Shown here in pieces: positions 1 through 9,034 of a DNA stretch of 64,000 nt. Both the position numbers and the translations under genes were made by a program. The notes beneath the pieces were generated by a model. That model made no database searches, was not told the DNA's origin, and saw only the letters and a list, made by a program, of their open reading frames with translations. The number at the start of each line of letters is the position of its first letter. Position 1 is the first letter of the stretch. The stretch covers positions 62,001 to 126,000 of the forward strand of contig NZ_QUET01000001.1 in the NCBI RefSeq assembly GCF_003478445.1, read 5' to 3'. This stretch comes from Roseburia sp. AM59-24XD. GTDB lineage: Bacteria > Bacillota > Clostridia > Lachnospirales > Lachnospiraceae.

Positions 1-12
1 CCGTGATCCCGT

Positions 13-810
13 TCAGACGGAATAGTGCTTGAGACAGAGTTTTTCCAGCAGTGATATCAACAGATACAGCCCTGTTGATATCAGGCACAGGATCACAATG
101 GAAAGCAGTACATAATCCAGCTTAAATACCTGGCTGCCATAAATGATCAGATAACCAAGACCGGCTTTGGCAGCAACAAACTCTCCGATGATAACTCCGA
201 CCAGAGTCAGCCCGATGTCAACCTTCATGGCACTGATGATGGCCGGGACATTACCGGGGAGTATTAATTTGCACAAAATATCCTTCTTTTGTCCGCCAAG
301 CGTCCGGATCATCTTGATCTTGCCCGGATCCATTTCCTGAAATGTATTATAGAGCGTGATCGTTGTGCTGAACACGGCGACACTGACGGCGGCAACGATG
401 ATTGTTTTCATGTTATTGCCGAGCCATACGATAAATACCGGGGCGAGTGCTGTCTTTGGAAGACTGTTTAACACAACAAGATAAGGCTCCAATACCCTGG
501 CAACGGTTTCGTTCCACCACAGCAGCACGGCGAGAAGGATTCCGATCACAATAACAAGGAAAAAACTGAAAAAGGTTTCCCCGAGAGTCACACCGACATG
601 ATAGAAAATGGTGTGGCTCTCTGCCATTTCAAGAAAGCAAAAAAGGATGCGGGAAGGACTGCTGAAAATAAACGAATCAATCCATTCCAGCTTTGTGGAA
701 ATTTCCCAGAGAGCAATGAAAAGAACAAAAATGAGCAGGCGCAGACCGAGAATGATTCTCTTTTGCCGGGCTGCCTGACGGATAAATGCAAGCTGACGAT
801 CACTCATCAT
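13..810 (-). CDS. ABC transporter permease (nitrate/taurine/thiamine-precursor type)
   Basis: Inner-membrane channel subunit of an ABC importer of the SsuC/TauC/ThiX class. The 265-residue protein has about six hydrophobic segments (residues 18-38, 72-98, 103-125, 130-155, 195-220, 235-258). An EAA-loop-like stretch around residues 165-190 (RTLGGQKKDILCKLILPG) would dock on the ATPase. The start codons ATGATG overlap the 3' end of the upstream ATPase gene by about 11 bases, so the two are translationally coupled. A substrate-binding protein is expected next, to the left of the window. Substrate cannot be read from the sequence. No TPP or other riboswitch is seen upstream of the operon. Confidence 0.88.
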   Translation of the reverse strand: MMSDRQLAFIRQAARQKRIILGLRLLIFVLFIALWEISTKLEWIDSFIFSSPSRILFCFLEMAESHTIFYHVGVTLGETFFSFFLVIVIGILLAVLLWWNETVARVLEPYLVVLNSLPKTALAPVFIVWLGNNMKTIIVAAVSVAVFSTTITLYNTFQEMDPGKIKMIRTLGGQKKDILCKLILPGNVPAIISAMKVDIGLTLVGVIIGEFVAAKAGLGYLIIYGSQVFKLDYVLLSIVILCLISTGLYLLISLLEKLCLKHYSV

Positions 811-1552
811 GATTCAACTCCTTCCAAACCAGATTGAAATAGTCTTTAAATTCGGGAGAACTGCGGGAAAGAAATGGTGTCCGTTCTCCGGGACAGCTCA
901 GTTTTACGGAAATCTCCTTTTTGACGGTGGCAGGACGGGCGGAGAGGATGATAATACGGTCTGCCATGCTGATCGCTTCCGAGATATCGTGGGTGATCAG
1001 AAGTGCGGTCTTTTTTTCATGTTTTAAAATATCCCACACATCATCGGAAACGGACAATCTTGTCTGATAATCCAGAGCTGAGAAGGGTTCGTCTAAAAGG
1101 AGCAGATCCGGCTCCGTCATCAGCGTGCGGATCAGGGCTGCCCGCTGGCGCATGCCGCCGGAAAGCTGGTTGGGCTTGGCGTTGCGGAAACCGTCAAGTT
1201 GATAATTGGTGAGCATGGTGTCTATTTTTTGGGACAGATCCAAGGATGACTGACAGGCGATTTCAGGACCGAGTGCAATGTTTTTGTAGGTTGTACGCCA
1301 TTCTAACAGATGATCCTTCTGGAGCATGTAGCCGGTTTTTTTGTGATCACCCAGCACAATTTCGCCGCTGTCCGGTTCCAGAAGATGGCAGATCAGGGAA
1401 AGCAGCGTTGATTTGCCACAGCCGCTTGGACCGACGATCGCAACAAATTCGCCCTGCTCAATGGAAAAATTGACATGATCCAGTACAAGCGTTTCTCCCT
1501 GCAGCGTGTGATAGGCATAGGAGAGATTGTTTACTTCCAACAGGTGTTTCAT
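800..1552 (-). CDS. ABC transporter ATP-binding protein (nitrate/taurine type)
   Basis: Cytoplasmic ATPase that drives the permease encoded immediately downstream. About 250 residues. Walker A GPSGCGKST at residues 41-49, Q-loop near 78, signature LSGGMRQR near 130, Walker B LLLLDEP near 150, and switch His in THD near 187 are all intact. I chose the ATG at 1552 because GAGGG lies 5 bases upstream; a GTG at 1564 would add four residues and has no clear ribosome site. The family (SsuB/TauB/NrtD) imports nitrate, sulfonates or thiamine precursors; which one is unknown here. Confidence 0.9.
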   Translation of the reverse strand: MKHLLEVNNLSYAYHTLQGETLVLDHVNFSIEQGEFVAIVGPSGCGKSTLLSLICHLLEPDSGEIVLGDHKKTGYMLQKDHLLEWRTTYKNIALGPEIACQSSLDLSQKIDTMLTNYQLDGFRNAKPNQLSGGMRQRAALIRTLMTEPDLLLLDEPFSALDYQTRLSVSDDVWDILKHEKKTALLITHDISEAISMADRIIILSARPATVKKEISVKLSCPGERTPFLSRSSPEFKDYFNLVWKELNHDE

Positions 1553-1689
1553 ATCCGCCCTCACAGAGACATTTATTTACGATAATATATTCAATAAAAA
1601 AAATAATGTGAAATCCGTGATAATGCATATTTTTAATTCCGGGTGAAATAATAGTACAGAACAATGAAAAGGAAAGGTATGGTATTGAT

Positions 1690-2085
1690 ATGAGAAAAAA
1701 GATATTGTTACTGGGAACTGTAATGACGTTGACTGCATTCTGCCTGGCAGGATGTGGCGCAAACAATTCCGTGACCGATCAGGCAACAGCATCTCCGGCG
1801 GCAGAGGATGATATGGATCGTACCAATGAACCGGCGGTTTCTCCGAATGGCGATGACAACAGTGCTGTGGATGATCTGGGAGACGGAGTGGAGGATGCTG
1901 TAGATGATGCCGGAAACGCTGTGAATGACGTGATCGATGGTGCCGAGGATGCTGTGGATGATGTCGGTGATGCGTTGGACGGCGATGACAGCACGAACAA
2001 TACGGACAACAATCAGAAAAACAATAAGAATACGAAAAATAATCAGAAAAAGAACGCGAACAAAAATACAACAAAAAACAGATAA
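1690..2085 (+). CDS. Small acidic lipoprotein with Asn/Lys-rich tail
   Basis: No family recognised. The 131-residue product begins with a lipoprotein signal peptide (MRKKI, hydrophobic core, lipobox LAGC with Cys at about residue 21). The middle part (about 50-105) is a run of imperfect D-A-V-D-D-x-G/V-D-A repeats, very acidic and predicted helical. The last 30 residues are almost only Asn, Lys, Thr and Gln. This suggests a membrane-anchored, extracytoplasmic protein with an acidic helical stalk and a basic wall-binding tail, which is inference. AGGAAAGG precedes the start. A hairpin at 2108-2137 follows the gene. Confidence 0.7.
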   Translation: MRKKILLLGTVMTLTAFCLAGCGANNSVTDQATASPAAEDDMDRTNEPAVSPNGDDNSAVDDLGDGVEDAVDDAGNAVNDVIDGAEDAVDDVGDALDGDDSTNNTDNNQKNNKNTKNNQKKNANKNTTKNR

Positions 2086-2107
2086 CGGGATCCGGGGATC
2101 AAGGGCA

Positions 2108-2137
2108 GGGGACGGAAATTTTTATGCTTCCGTTCCC
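2108..2137. terminator. Hairpin terminator shared by convergent genes
   Basis: GGGGACGGAA (2108-2117) can pair with TTCCGTTCCC (2128-2137), ten pairs including one G-U. It lies just after the lipoprotein gene and overlaps the end of the convergent acetyltransferase gene. The T-rich stretch is in the loop rather than after the stem, so it is a weaker intrinsic terminator. Confidence 0.45.
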
Positions 2138-2640
2138 TCCTCGTTTACATATAAACGGCATGTCTGATTCTGGTAAACGGTATCCTTGACAAAGGTAAAA
2201 CCGAGCTTCCCGGCAAGCCGGACCGATGCTTTATTATCCGGCGCGATCACAGCAGTGATACGGTCAAATTCCAGCTCTTCGCGGGCATATTCCAGAATTT
2301 TCCGACAGGCTTCCGCAGCGTATCCGCATGACCGGTAACGTCTGTCCAGAAAATAGGACAGCATGATCTCACTTTCTTCATCGATGCTCTGACATTCCAG
2401 ACCCGCCTGACCAATCAGGGTGCCTGAGTCCTTCTTGAAAATACCCCATAATCCGAAGCCGTAAAAGCCGTAGACCATCTGGATGTATGACACAAAACGG
2501 GCATATTCCACATCGCGGTTGGTGGTGATGTGGGACAGATATGGATGAATCTCCTTCTGATGGCAGATGGTAAAATAGTCATCGAAATCCGCAGCAGTCA
2601 GCTCGCGTATGATGAGTCGTTTTGTTTCCAGTGAAAGCAT
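2122..2640 (-). CDS. GNAT family N-acetyltransferase (RimJ/RimL-like)
   Basis: Acetyl-CoA-dependent N-acetyltransferase of about 172 residues. The start LETKRLIIREL, the central LIGQAGLECQSI strand and the acetyl-CoA-binding region (RYRSCGYAAEACRKILEYA, near residues 98-116) are typical of the RimJ/RimL group, as is the late motif NKASVRLAGKLGF. Substrate is unknown: ribosomal protein N-termini, small amines or antibiotics are all possible in this group. The ATG at 2640 is preferred; GGGAGG lies about 12 bases upstream. An in-frame upstream ATG at 2700 has no ribosome site. Confidence 0.85.
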   Translation of the reverse strand: MLSLETKRLIIRELTAADFDDYFTICHQKEIHPYLSHITTNRDVEYARFVSYIQMVYGFYGFGLWGIFKKDSGTLIGQAGLECQSIDEESEIMLSYFLDRRYRSCGYAAEACRKILEYAREELEFDRITAVIAPDNKASVRLAGKLGFTFVKDTVYQNQTCRLYVNEEGTEA

Positions 2641-2738
2641 AATAAATGAAGTCCTCCCGATTGTTGGATTTTGTAAGATACGTTCTTTAGAGTATATCAT
2701 ATTTTTTGTGAAAGGGGATAGGATTTGGCGTCATTTTT

Positions 2739-2747
2739 TGGTATAAT
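2739..2747 (+). promoter_or_regulatory. Extended -10 promoter for the DUF1015-yesL-glgB operon
   Basis: TGGTATAAT (TGn plus TATAAT at 2742-2747) sits 35 bases upstream of the DUF1015 start. No good -35 hexamer is found at 16-18 bases, which fits an extended -10 promoter. Confidence 0.5.
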
Positions 2748-2781
2748 TGATTTATTATTTTCAGGAGGTTGACAAAATACT

Positions 2782-4023
2782 ATGGCACAGATAAAACCTT
2801 TTCAGGCAGTAAGACCAACGGAGGAGTTTGCAGACAGAGTTGCGGCACTTCCTTATGATGTATATAACCGCGAGGAGGCAACGAAGGAAGTACAGAGGGA
2901 GCCCCTTTCTTTTCTGAAGATCGACCGGGCAGAGACACAGTTTCCGGCGGACGTGGATACCTATGATGACCGGGTATATGATAAGGCAGCCAAGCTGCTT
3001 GGTGAGATGGAGAAGGACGGCGTATATATTTCGGATAACGAGCAGGCATATTATATCTACCGGCTGACGATGAACGGCAGAGCACAGACCGGAATTGTAG
3101 CCTGTGCAGGCGTTGATGATTATCTTAACAATGTGATCAAGAAGCATGAGAATACCAGAGAGGAGAAGGAACAGGATCGTATTCGTCATGTCGACACGTT
3201 GAGTGCGCAGACAGGACCGATCTTTCTGGCATACCGTTCCAGAAGTGAGATCAATGAGGTGGTAAGCCGGGTGATGGAGACACAGAAGCCGCTGTATGAT
3301 TTTACGGCAGTGGACGGAATCTCTCATACAGTGTGGAAGATTGCGGATCATAAGCAGGTTGCACAGATTCAGGATACCTTTGCATCCATTAACGAGATCT
3401 ATATTGCAGACGGACACCACAGAGCCGCTTCTGCAGTGAAGGTGGGACTCAAGCGCAGAGAGGAGCATCCGGGATACAATGGAACAGAGGAGTTCAATTA
3501 TTTCCTGTCTGTACTTTTCCCGGACGACCAGCTGATGATCATGGATTATAACCGTGTGGTAAGCAGTCTGAACGGTTTATCCACAGAAGCATTTCTCGAG
3601 GAGACCGGTAAGGTATTCAAGGTGACGAAGCTTGGGGAGACTGCAAAGCATCCGGTGCATAAGGGACAGTTTACGATGTATCTGGATGGACAGTGGTATA
3701 GTCTGGATGCATCTGAGGAGATGCTTAAGGAGACCGATGCGGTGAAGTCACTGGATGTGTCTCTTTTGCAGAATTATCTGTTAGAGCCGGTGCTTGGTAT
3801 TCATGATCCGCGAACGGATGCAAGGATCGATTTTGTCGGTGGTATCCGTGGATTGGAGGAACTGGAGCGACGTGCGCAGAGCGATATGAAGGTGGCGTTT
3901 GCAATGTATCCGACGTCTATCGCTGAGTTGTTTGCTGTGGCGGATGCAGGACTTTTGATGCCGCCGAAATCGACCTGGTTTGAGCCAAAGCTTCGCAGTG
4001 GATTATTTATTCATAAGATTTAG
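2782..4023 (+). CDS. DUF1015 family protein
   Basis: Conserved cytoplasmic protein of 413 residues in the DUF1015 family, whose biochemical role is not established; relatives are often found beside serine-biosynthesis genes. Family landmarks include RPTEEFADRVAALPYDV at the N-terminus, YIADGHHRAASA around residues 210-221, and the glycine-rich FVGGIRGLEEL near the C-terminus. Full length, with AGGAGG upstream of the ATG. It is the first gene of an apparent operon with yesL-like, glgB and mscS genes (gaps of 9 to 25 bases or overlaps). Here the neighbours point towards carbon storage or cell-envelope maintenance rather than serine synthesis. Confidence 0.85.
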   Translation: MAQIKPFQAVRPTEEFADRVAALPYDVYNREEATKEVQREPLSFLKIDRAETQFPADVDTYDDRVYDKAAKLLGEMEKDGVYISDNEQAYYIYRLTMNGRAQTGIVACAGVDDYLNNVIKKHENTREEKEQDRIRHVDTLSAQTGPIFLAYRSRSEINEVVSRVMETQKPLYDFTAVDGISHTVWKIADHKQVAQIQDTFASINEIYIADGHHRAASAVKVGLKRREEHPGYNGTEEFNYFLSVLFPDDQLMIMDYNRVVSSLNGLSTEAFLEETGKVFKVTKLGETAKHPVHKGQFTMYLDGQWYSLDASEEMLKETDAVKSLDVSLLQNYLLEPVLGIHDPRTDARIDFVGGIRGLEELERRAQSDMKVAFAMYPTSIAELFAVADAGLLMPPKSTWFEPKLRSGLFIHKI

Positions 4024-4032
4024 GGGATAGTT

Positions 4033-4752
4033 ATGGATCGTTTTTTTGAGAGTAAACCTGTAGTATACATGTCTAAATTTTTTGACATGGTTCTTTTGAA
4101 TGTGATATTTGTGATCAGCTGTATTCCAATCGTTACGATCGGAGCGGCATGTACGGCACTTTATTATACCTGTGTAAAGGTGATACGGCGTGACCGCAGT
4201 AAGCTCTGGAAGGAGTATAAGCAGAGCTTTGTGGACAATTTTAAGACATCGGTCGGGATATGGATTCCACTTATTCTGACGGAGACGGCACTTGCGGTTG
4301 TGACATACCGGCTGCTTTCACAGGGACATACCAGTATGTCGGCAGCATTGATCGGAATTTGTATGGCATTCTTTCTGTTTATACTTGCGATCATGATTTA
4401 TTCGTTTGCAGTTCTGTCCCGTTTTACGGTCAGTGCAAAGGAAGCGATCCGGAATGCGACCGTGCTCTCAATCCATCATGGCGGAGAGACGATCTATATG
4501 CTGGTCATGACACTCGGACTTGCCACAATGTTTGTTATGGGTTGGAAGTTCATGCCATTGATCCTGCTGATCATGCCATCGGTGTATACCCTGCTGATCT
4601 CATATTTTATGGAAAAGGTTTTGATTCAATATACTCCAGAGGAGGAACAGGATGCTTCGGACGAGGACGAGGCGGTTTCTGAGGACATGCTTTATACCGA
4701 GGAACATAAGGAGAAGCCTTGGTATCTGGAGGGAGGAGATAAGGATGAATAA
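4033..4752 (+). CDS. YesL-like membrane protein (DUF624)
   Basis: Integral membrane protein of 239 residues with about five hydrophobic segments (near 18-45, 75-92, 98-125, 150-168, 172-190) and an acidic cytoplasmic C-terminal tail from about residue 200. The N-terminal pattern, with a short amphipathic start, LLNVIFVISCIPIVTIGAACTA-like first helix and following RRDRSKLWKEYKQSF loop, is that of DUF624/YesL proteins, which are often found with sugar-uptake and polysaccharide genes. The function is unknown. The stop codon overlaps the ATG of glgB, so glgB translation is coupled to it. Confidence 0.8.
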   Translation: MDRFFESKPVVYMSKFFDMVLLNVIFVISCIPIVTIGAACTALYYTCVKVIRRDRSKLWKEYKQSFVDNFKTSVGIWIPLILTETALAVVTYRLLSQGHTSMSAALIGICMAFFLFILAIMIYSFAVLSRFTVSAKEAIRNATVLSIHHGGETIYMLVMTLGLATMFVMGWKFMPLILLIMPSVYTLLISYFMEKVLIQYTPEEEQDASDEDEAVSEDMLYTEEHKEKPWYLEGGDKDE

Positions 4753-7027
4753 AAGGTTATATGATTTAATGGATTGGGAGGCAATCGAGGGGATTGTCTA
4801 TTCGGAGGAGGATCACCCGGAGAATATTCTGGGACCGCATAAGATACGTGGCGGATTTCTGGTACAGACCTTTATACCGGGAGCACAAGAGGTTACGCTT
4901 CAACTCAGAAAGAGCGGTAAGACGATCGCAATGGAGCTGGCGGATGAGGCAGGCTTTTTCGCGGCGATCCTTCCGGAGAAGAAGCCGGTGTCATATTTTT
5001 ATAATGTTGTGTACGATAATGGGGACAGTGAACAAAGAGAAGATCCATACCTTTATCCGGACCTTCTTGGCGCCAACGAATTAAAGCGTTTTGAAAGCGG
5101 GATCCATTATTCTGTTTATGATTATCTGGGTTCCCATACGATGGCAGTGTATGGCTGCGGAAGTCAGGCTGAGCCGGAGTGGGATGTGCGCACGGTGAAG
5201 AAGGACGGCGTGTTCGGTACTCATTTTGCAGTGTGGGCACCGAATGCCATGCGTGTCAGTGTTGTGGGGGATTTTAATCATTGGGACGGCAGAGTGCACC
5301 CGATGTGCCGCATCGGCGATTCCGGCGTATTTGCCCTGTTTATTCCGGGAGTGGATCAGGGAGCGGTCTACAAATACGAGATCAAGGTTAATTATAAGAC
5401 CCTTTTACTAAAGACAGATCCGTACGGAACATATTGTGAAGAGCGTCCGGCGAATGCAAGTATTGTCTGCAATACGACGGGTTACAAATGGAAAGACAAG
5501 AAGTGGATGGATGCCCGTAAGAAGGACAGCTTTGAGAACGAGGCAGTATCTATTTACGAAGTTCATCTTGGTTCCTGGATGAAAAAGGAATGGGATGGAG
5601 AGGGTGAGCTGACCTGTGATAAGGAGTTTTATAATTATCGTGAGCTTGCACCGCTTTTAGCAGATTATGTCAAGAAAATGCACTATACACATGTGGAGCT
5701 TATGCCGGTGATGGAGCATCCGCTGGATGAATCCTGGGGATATCAGGTGACGGATTATTATGCGGTGACATCGCGCTATGGCAGTCCGGAGGACTTTATG
5801 TATTTCATCGATCATCTGCATCAGCAGGGAATCGGCGTGATCCTGGACTGGGTTCCGGCACATTTTCCGAAGGATGAGAATGGTCTGGCAAGATTTGACG
5901 GAACCTGTCTGTATGAGCATCTGGATCCAAGGCAGGGAGAGCATCCGCACTGGGGCACACTGATCTACAATTACGGACGCCCGCAGGTGGCGAATTTTCT
6001 GATTGCAAATGCATTGTTTTGGGTGAAACGTTATCATGCAGATGGTATCCGCATGGATGCGGTTGCTTCGATGCTTTATCTGGACTATGGCAAGAAGGAT
6101 GGCGAATGGGTTGCCAACATGTATGGCAGTAATGAAAATCTTGAGGCGATCGAGCTTCTTAAAAATCTCAGTGAGATCTTTAAAAAGGAATGTCCGGGAG
6201 CATGGCTGATCGCAGAAGAATCTACCGCATGGCCGCAGGTGACAACGAGAGCGTCCGAGGGCGGACTCGGCTTTGATATGAAGTGGAATATGGGCTGGAT
6301 GAATGATTTCATTGCCTATATGCAGACAGATCCTTTGTTTCGTAAGGGACGCCATGGCATGCTGACCTTCAGTATGATCTATGCGTACAGCGAGAAGTTT
6401 ATTCTGGTGCTGTCACACGATGAGGTGGTTCATTTGAAGGGGTCTATGCTTGCCAAGATGCCGGGAGATGAGGATCAGAAGTTTGCCAATCTCAGGGCAG
6501 CGTACGGCTTTATGATGATGCATCCCGGCAAAAAGTTATTATTTATGGGACAGGAGTTCGGACAGACCACGGAATGGAATGAAAAGCAGAGTCTTCCATG
6601 GGATGAGGCGGAGAAGCCGGAGCACAGAAAGCTTCAGAAGTTTGTTGCCGGGTTAAATGAATTTTATCAGGCACATCCGGCATTGTATGAGATGGATTAT
6701 GACGAGGACGGCTTTGAGTGGCTCAGCAGCATGGATGCGGATCACAGCATCATCACGTTTATGCGGTACAGTGCGCAGAAAAAGGAACGGTTGTTAGTGG
6801 TATGCAATTTCACGCCGGTATTATATGAGAATTTCAAGGTAGGTGTGCCGGAAGCCGGCAAATATAAAGAGATCTTCAACAGCGATGCAGAGGTCTATGG
6901 AGGATCCGGACACGGCAATCCGAGACAGAAACGTGCCAAGAAGGTTGCATGGGATGGAAAGGATTATTCCATTTCCATTGAGGTGCCGCCGCTTGGTGTC
7001 TGTGTATTTCGTTATATTGAGTCGTAA
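4745..7027 (+). CDS. glgB: 1,4-alpha-glucan branching enzyme
   Basis: Glycogen branching enzyme of 760 residues that makes alpha-1,6 branches by cutting and transferring alpha-1,4 chains. Two N-terminal beta-sandwich (CBM48-type) regions precede a GH13 barrel. Catalytic residues are visible: nucleophile Asp438 in DGIRMDAVAS, acid Glu491 in LIAEES, and Asp559 in LSHDEVVH. A C-terminal all-beta domain ends the protein. The ATG at 4745 sits inside the last codons of the yesL-like gene and is preceded by GGAGGGAGGAG; an in-frame start at 4652 would overlap that gene by 100 bases. No other glycogen genes are in the window. Confidence 0.96.
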   Translation: MNKRLYDLMDWEAIEGIVYSEEDHPENILGPHKIRGGFLVQTFIPGAQEVTLQLRKSGKTIAMELADEAGFFAAILPEKKPVSYFYNVVYDNGDSEQREDPYLYPDLLGANELKRFESGIHYSVYDYLGSHTMAVYGCGSQAEPEWDVRTVKKDGVFGTHFAVWAPNAMRVSVVGDFNHWDGRVHPMCRIGDSGVFALFIPGVDQGAVYKYEIKVNYKTLLLKTDPYGTYCEERPANASIVCNTTGYKWKDKKWMDARKKDSFENEAVSIYEVHLGSWMKKEWDGEGELTCDKEFYNYRELAPLLADYVKKMHYTHVELMPVMEHPLDESWGYQVTDYYAVTSRYGSPEDFMYFIDHLHQQGIGVILDWVPAHFPKDENGLARFDGTCLYEHLDPRQGEHPHWGTLIYNYGRPQVANFLIANALFWVKRYHADGIRMDAVASMLYLDYGKKDGEWVANMYGSNENLEAIELLKNLSEIFKKECPGAWLIAEESTAWPQVTTRASEGGLGFDMKWNMGWMNDFIAYMQTDPLFRKGRHGMLTFSMIYAYSEKFILVLSHDEVVHLKGSMLAKMPGDEDQKFANLRAAYGFMMMHPGKKLLFMGQEFGQTTEWNEKQSLPWDEAEKPEHRKLQKFVAGLNEFYQAHPALYEMDYDEDGFEWLSSMDADHSIITFMRYSAQKKERLLVVCNFTPVLYENFKVGVPEAGKYKEIFNSDAEVYGGSGHGNPRQKRAKKVAWDGKDYSISIEVPPLGVCVFRYIES

Positions 7028-7051
7028 TTAAATAGAGAGAAGTGGGCTATA

Positions 7052-7968
7052 ATGACAGGAACAAGGATATATTCCCAAATGATGCTTTTGGCGGCATCGG
7101 CAACGCCAAGACCAACAGACAGTGCAGTGCCGGATGTGCAAGAGGTTGTGAATCAGATGAATTCCAATGCCTCGGCGGAGGATAAAACAAGCTTTCTTTT
7201 GGAATATCTGATGGCACAGAGAGAACCGCTGTTAAATTTCGGTAAGACATTACTGATCGCATTGATTGTATTTCTGATCGGTAAAAGGATCATCGCACTG
7301 CTGTTAAAGCTGTTGAACCGCTGGATGGAACGCAGTCATGTGGAGGTCAGTGTGCATAAGTTTATTATGTCGCTTGGCAGGGTGCTCCTATATATTTTAT
7401 TGATCTTTTGCGTGGCAGGCATTCTCGGTGTCGGCACCAGCTCGATCATTGCAATCATCGGATCGGCAGGTCTGGCGGTTGGTCTTGCTCTGCAGGGAAG
7501 CTTATCGAATCTGGCGGGTGGTATTTTGATCCTTCTGATGAAGCCGTTCCTCGTTGGTGATTATATTGTCGCAGGTGGCGTGGAGGGAACTGTTCGCAAT
7601 ATTGATATTTTCTATACACGGATTGTTACAACAGACAATAAAGTGATCGTAATCCCGAATGGAACATTGTCAAATGGGAATATTATCAATACCTCACAGG
7701 AGGAATACCGTCTTTTGATTCTGGATTTTATGGTGGGATATGATGCGCAGATCAGTAAGGTACGCGAGGTTGTGTTAAATCTCATGGAGAAGGATGAGGG
7801 TGTCTGCAAGGATCGTCCGCAGAGCGTGAACATTGATAAGCTCAATCCCGGACGTGTCAGGCTTCAGCCAAGGCATGGGTAACGAATAAGGAATACTGGG
7901 ACGTTCGCTACCGGATGCTGGAGGCGATCAAGGAAGAGCTTCCGAAGCAGGGGATTTCTCTGTTTTAG
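7052..7968 (+). pseudogene. mscS: MscS-family mechanosensitive channel, frameshifted near its end
   Basis: Small-conductance mechanosensitive ion channel. The N-terminal 269 residues give three membrane helices, with the pore-lining glycine/alanine-rich helix (SAGLAVGLALQGSLSNLAGG) and the beta domain (VAGGVEGTVRNIDIFYT, VIPNGTLSNG). At about 7859 the frame is lost: translation stops at 7882, but the adjacent frame from 7861 to 7968 encodes the missing C-terminal end (ASAKAWVTNKEYWDV...). Adding one G to GTCAGGCTT restores a continuous protein of about 306 residues. Either a sequencing error or a recent loss. Last gene of the glgB operon. Confidence 0.85.
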
Positions 7969-8020
7969 CAGGCGTTTTGTAAAAAGCAGGTAAAGATAGG
8001 GGCATTCCGGAAAATGTGCC

Positions 8021-8050
8021 TTGTCGAAATATGAGAGAACATGGTATACT
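8021..8050 (+). promoter_or_regulatory. Promoter upstream of the CorA-like gene
   Basis: TTGTCG (8021-8026), 18-base spacer, TATACT (8045-8050) with TG one base before the -10 hexamer. Located 43 bases before the GTG start. Confidence 0.6.
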
Positions 8051-8092
8051 TATATTTAGTGTAAGGGTATCAGATAGAAACTATAGATTGGT

Positions 8093-9034
8093 GTGATTGT
8101 ATTGGTTAAGATATATCGTACGGATGACAGAAAGATTCACGAAGAGGAAGAACTGACCGAGGGTGTATGGGTTCAGATGGTTAATCCTTCCGAAGGAGAG
8201 GGCGAAGAATATGCCAGAAAGCTGGATGTTGATATTACAGACCTGCTGGCAGCGTTGGATGAGGAAGAGAGCTCCCGTATTGAACTGGAGGATGGATATA
8301 CCCTGATTCTGGTGGATATCCCAACGACGGAGATCCGCATGGACAAGGAGGCATACACGACCATTCCTCTGGGCATCATTTTGACGAAGGATGCGATCAT
8401 TACGGTGTGTACCGAGGATACACCTGTGCTTCAGTCCTTTGTGCTCGGCAGAGTTAAGGAGTTTAGTACCAAGAAACGTCTGCGTTTTGTGTATCAGATC
8501 CTGTTTCGGATCGCAACGCTGTATCAGAGTGCACTGCGCATTATAGACAAGAAGCGGACTGAGATCGAGGAACGGATTGACGGTGATACCGAGGACATCG
8601 ATCTGATCGATCTGCATGCACTTGAGTCAACGCTTGTATATTTTGCAACCTCGCTTCGTGCGAATGCCGTTGTGTTGGATCGTCTGACCAGATATAAGAG
8701 ACTGGAGCAGTATCCGGAGGATAAGGAGCTGCTTGATGATATTATTGTCGAGAACCAGCAGGCGATTGAGATGACGGGAATCTATCGAGATATTATAAAC
8801 GGAACAAGAGAGCTGTTATCTTCTGTGATCGATAACCGGCTGAATAACGTCATGAAGTATTTGACATCGATCACGTTAGTGATGGCAGTGCCAACCATTA
8901 TCTCCGGTTTCTTCGGAATGAACGTAAGAGTTCCGCTGGCACTGGCAACACATGCGTTTTTGATTATATCACTTGCCACAACTTTGATCTGTGGAGTAAT
9001 CTTTGTTGTTCTGAAAAAGAATCGAATATTATGA
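8093..9034 (+). CDS. CorA-like magnesium/divalent metal transporter
   Basis: Membrane channel of the CorA superfamily, 313 residues. A long soluble N-terminal part (to about 245) is followed by two hydrophobic segments near residues 255-272 and 285-305. The family's GMN signature is present in FFGMNVRVPLA at the end of the first helix. It forms pentamers in the family. The start is uncertain: GTG at 8093 or TTG at 8102, neither with a strong ribosome site. The stop overlaps the convergent amidohydrolase gene by six bases, leaving no room for a terminator between them. Confidence 0.88.
   Translation: MIVLVKIYRTDDRKIHEEEELTEGVWVQMVNPSEGEGEEYARKLDVDITDLLAALDEEESSRIELEDGYTLILVDIPTTEIRMDKEAYTTIPLGIILTKDAIITVCTEDTPVLQSFVLGRVKEFSTKKRLRFVYQILFRIATLYQSALRIIDKKRTEIEERIDGDTEDIDLIDLHALESTLVYFATSLRANAVVLDRLTRYKRLEQYPEDKELLDDIIVENQQAIEMTGIYRDIINGTRELLSSVIDNRLNNVMKYLTSITLVMAVPTIISGFFGMNVRVPLALATHAFLIISLATTLICGVIFVVLKKNRIL

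Noticed and set aside
1565..1689. Riboswitch (TPP type) upstream of the ABC importer
   Set aside because: Conserved TPP riboswitch core sequences are not present in this short AT-rich gap.
1577..2074. 165-codon minus-strand frame over the lipoprotein gene
   Set aside because: Product is His/Pro/Ser-rich antisense of the acidic repeats; the plus-strand frame has a signal peptide, lipobox and ribosome site.
2725..2747. TTGGCG and TATAAT as a normal promoter
   Set aside because: The spacer is only 11 bases; kept only as an extended -10.
2761..3468. 235-codon minus-strand frame over the DUF1015 gene
   Set aside because: Antisense of a conserved family protein, no start signal.
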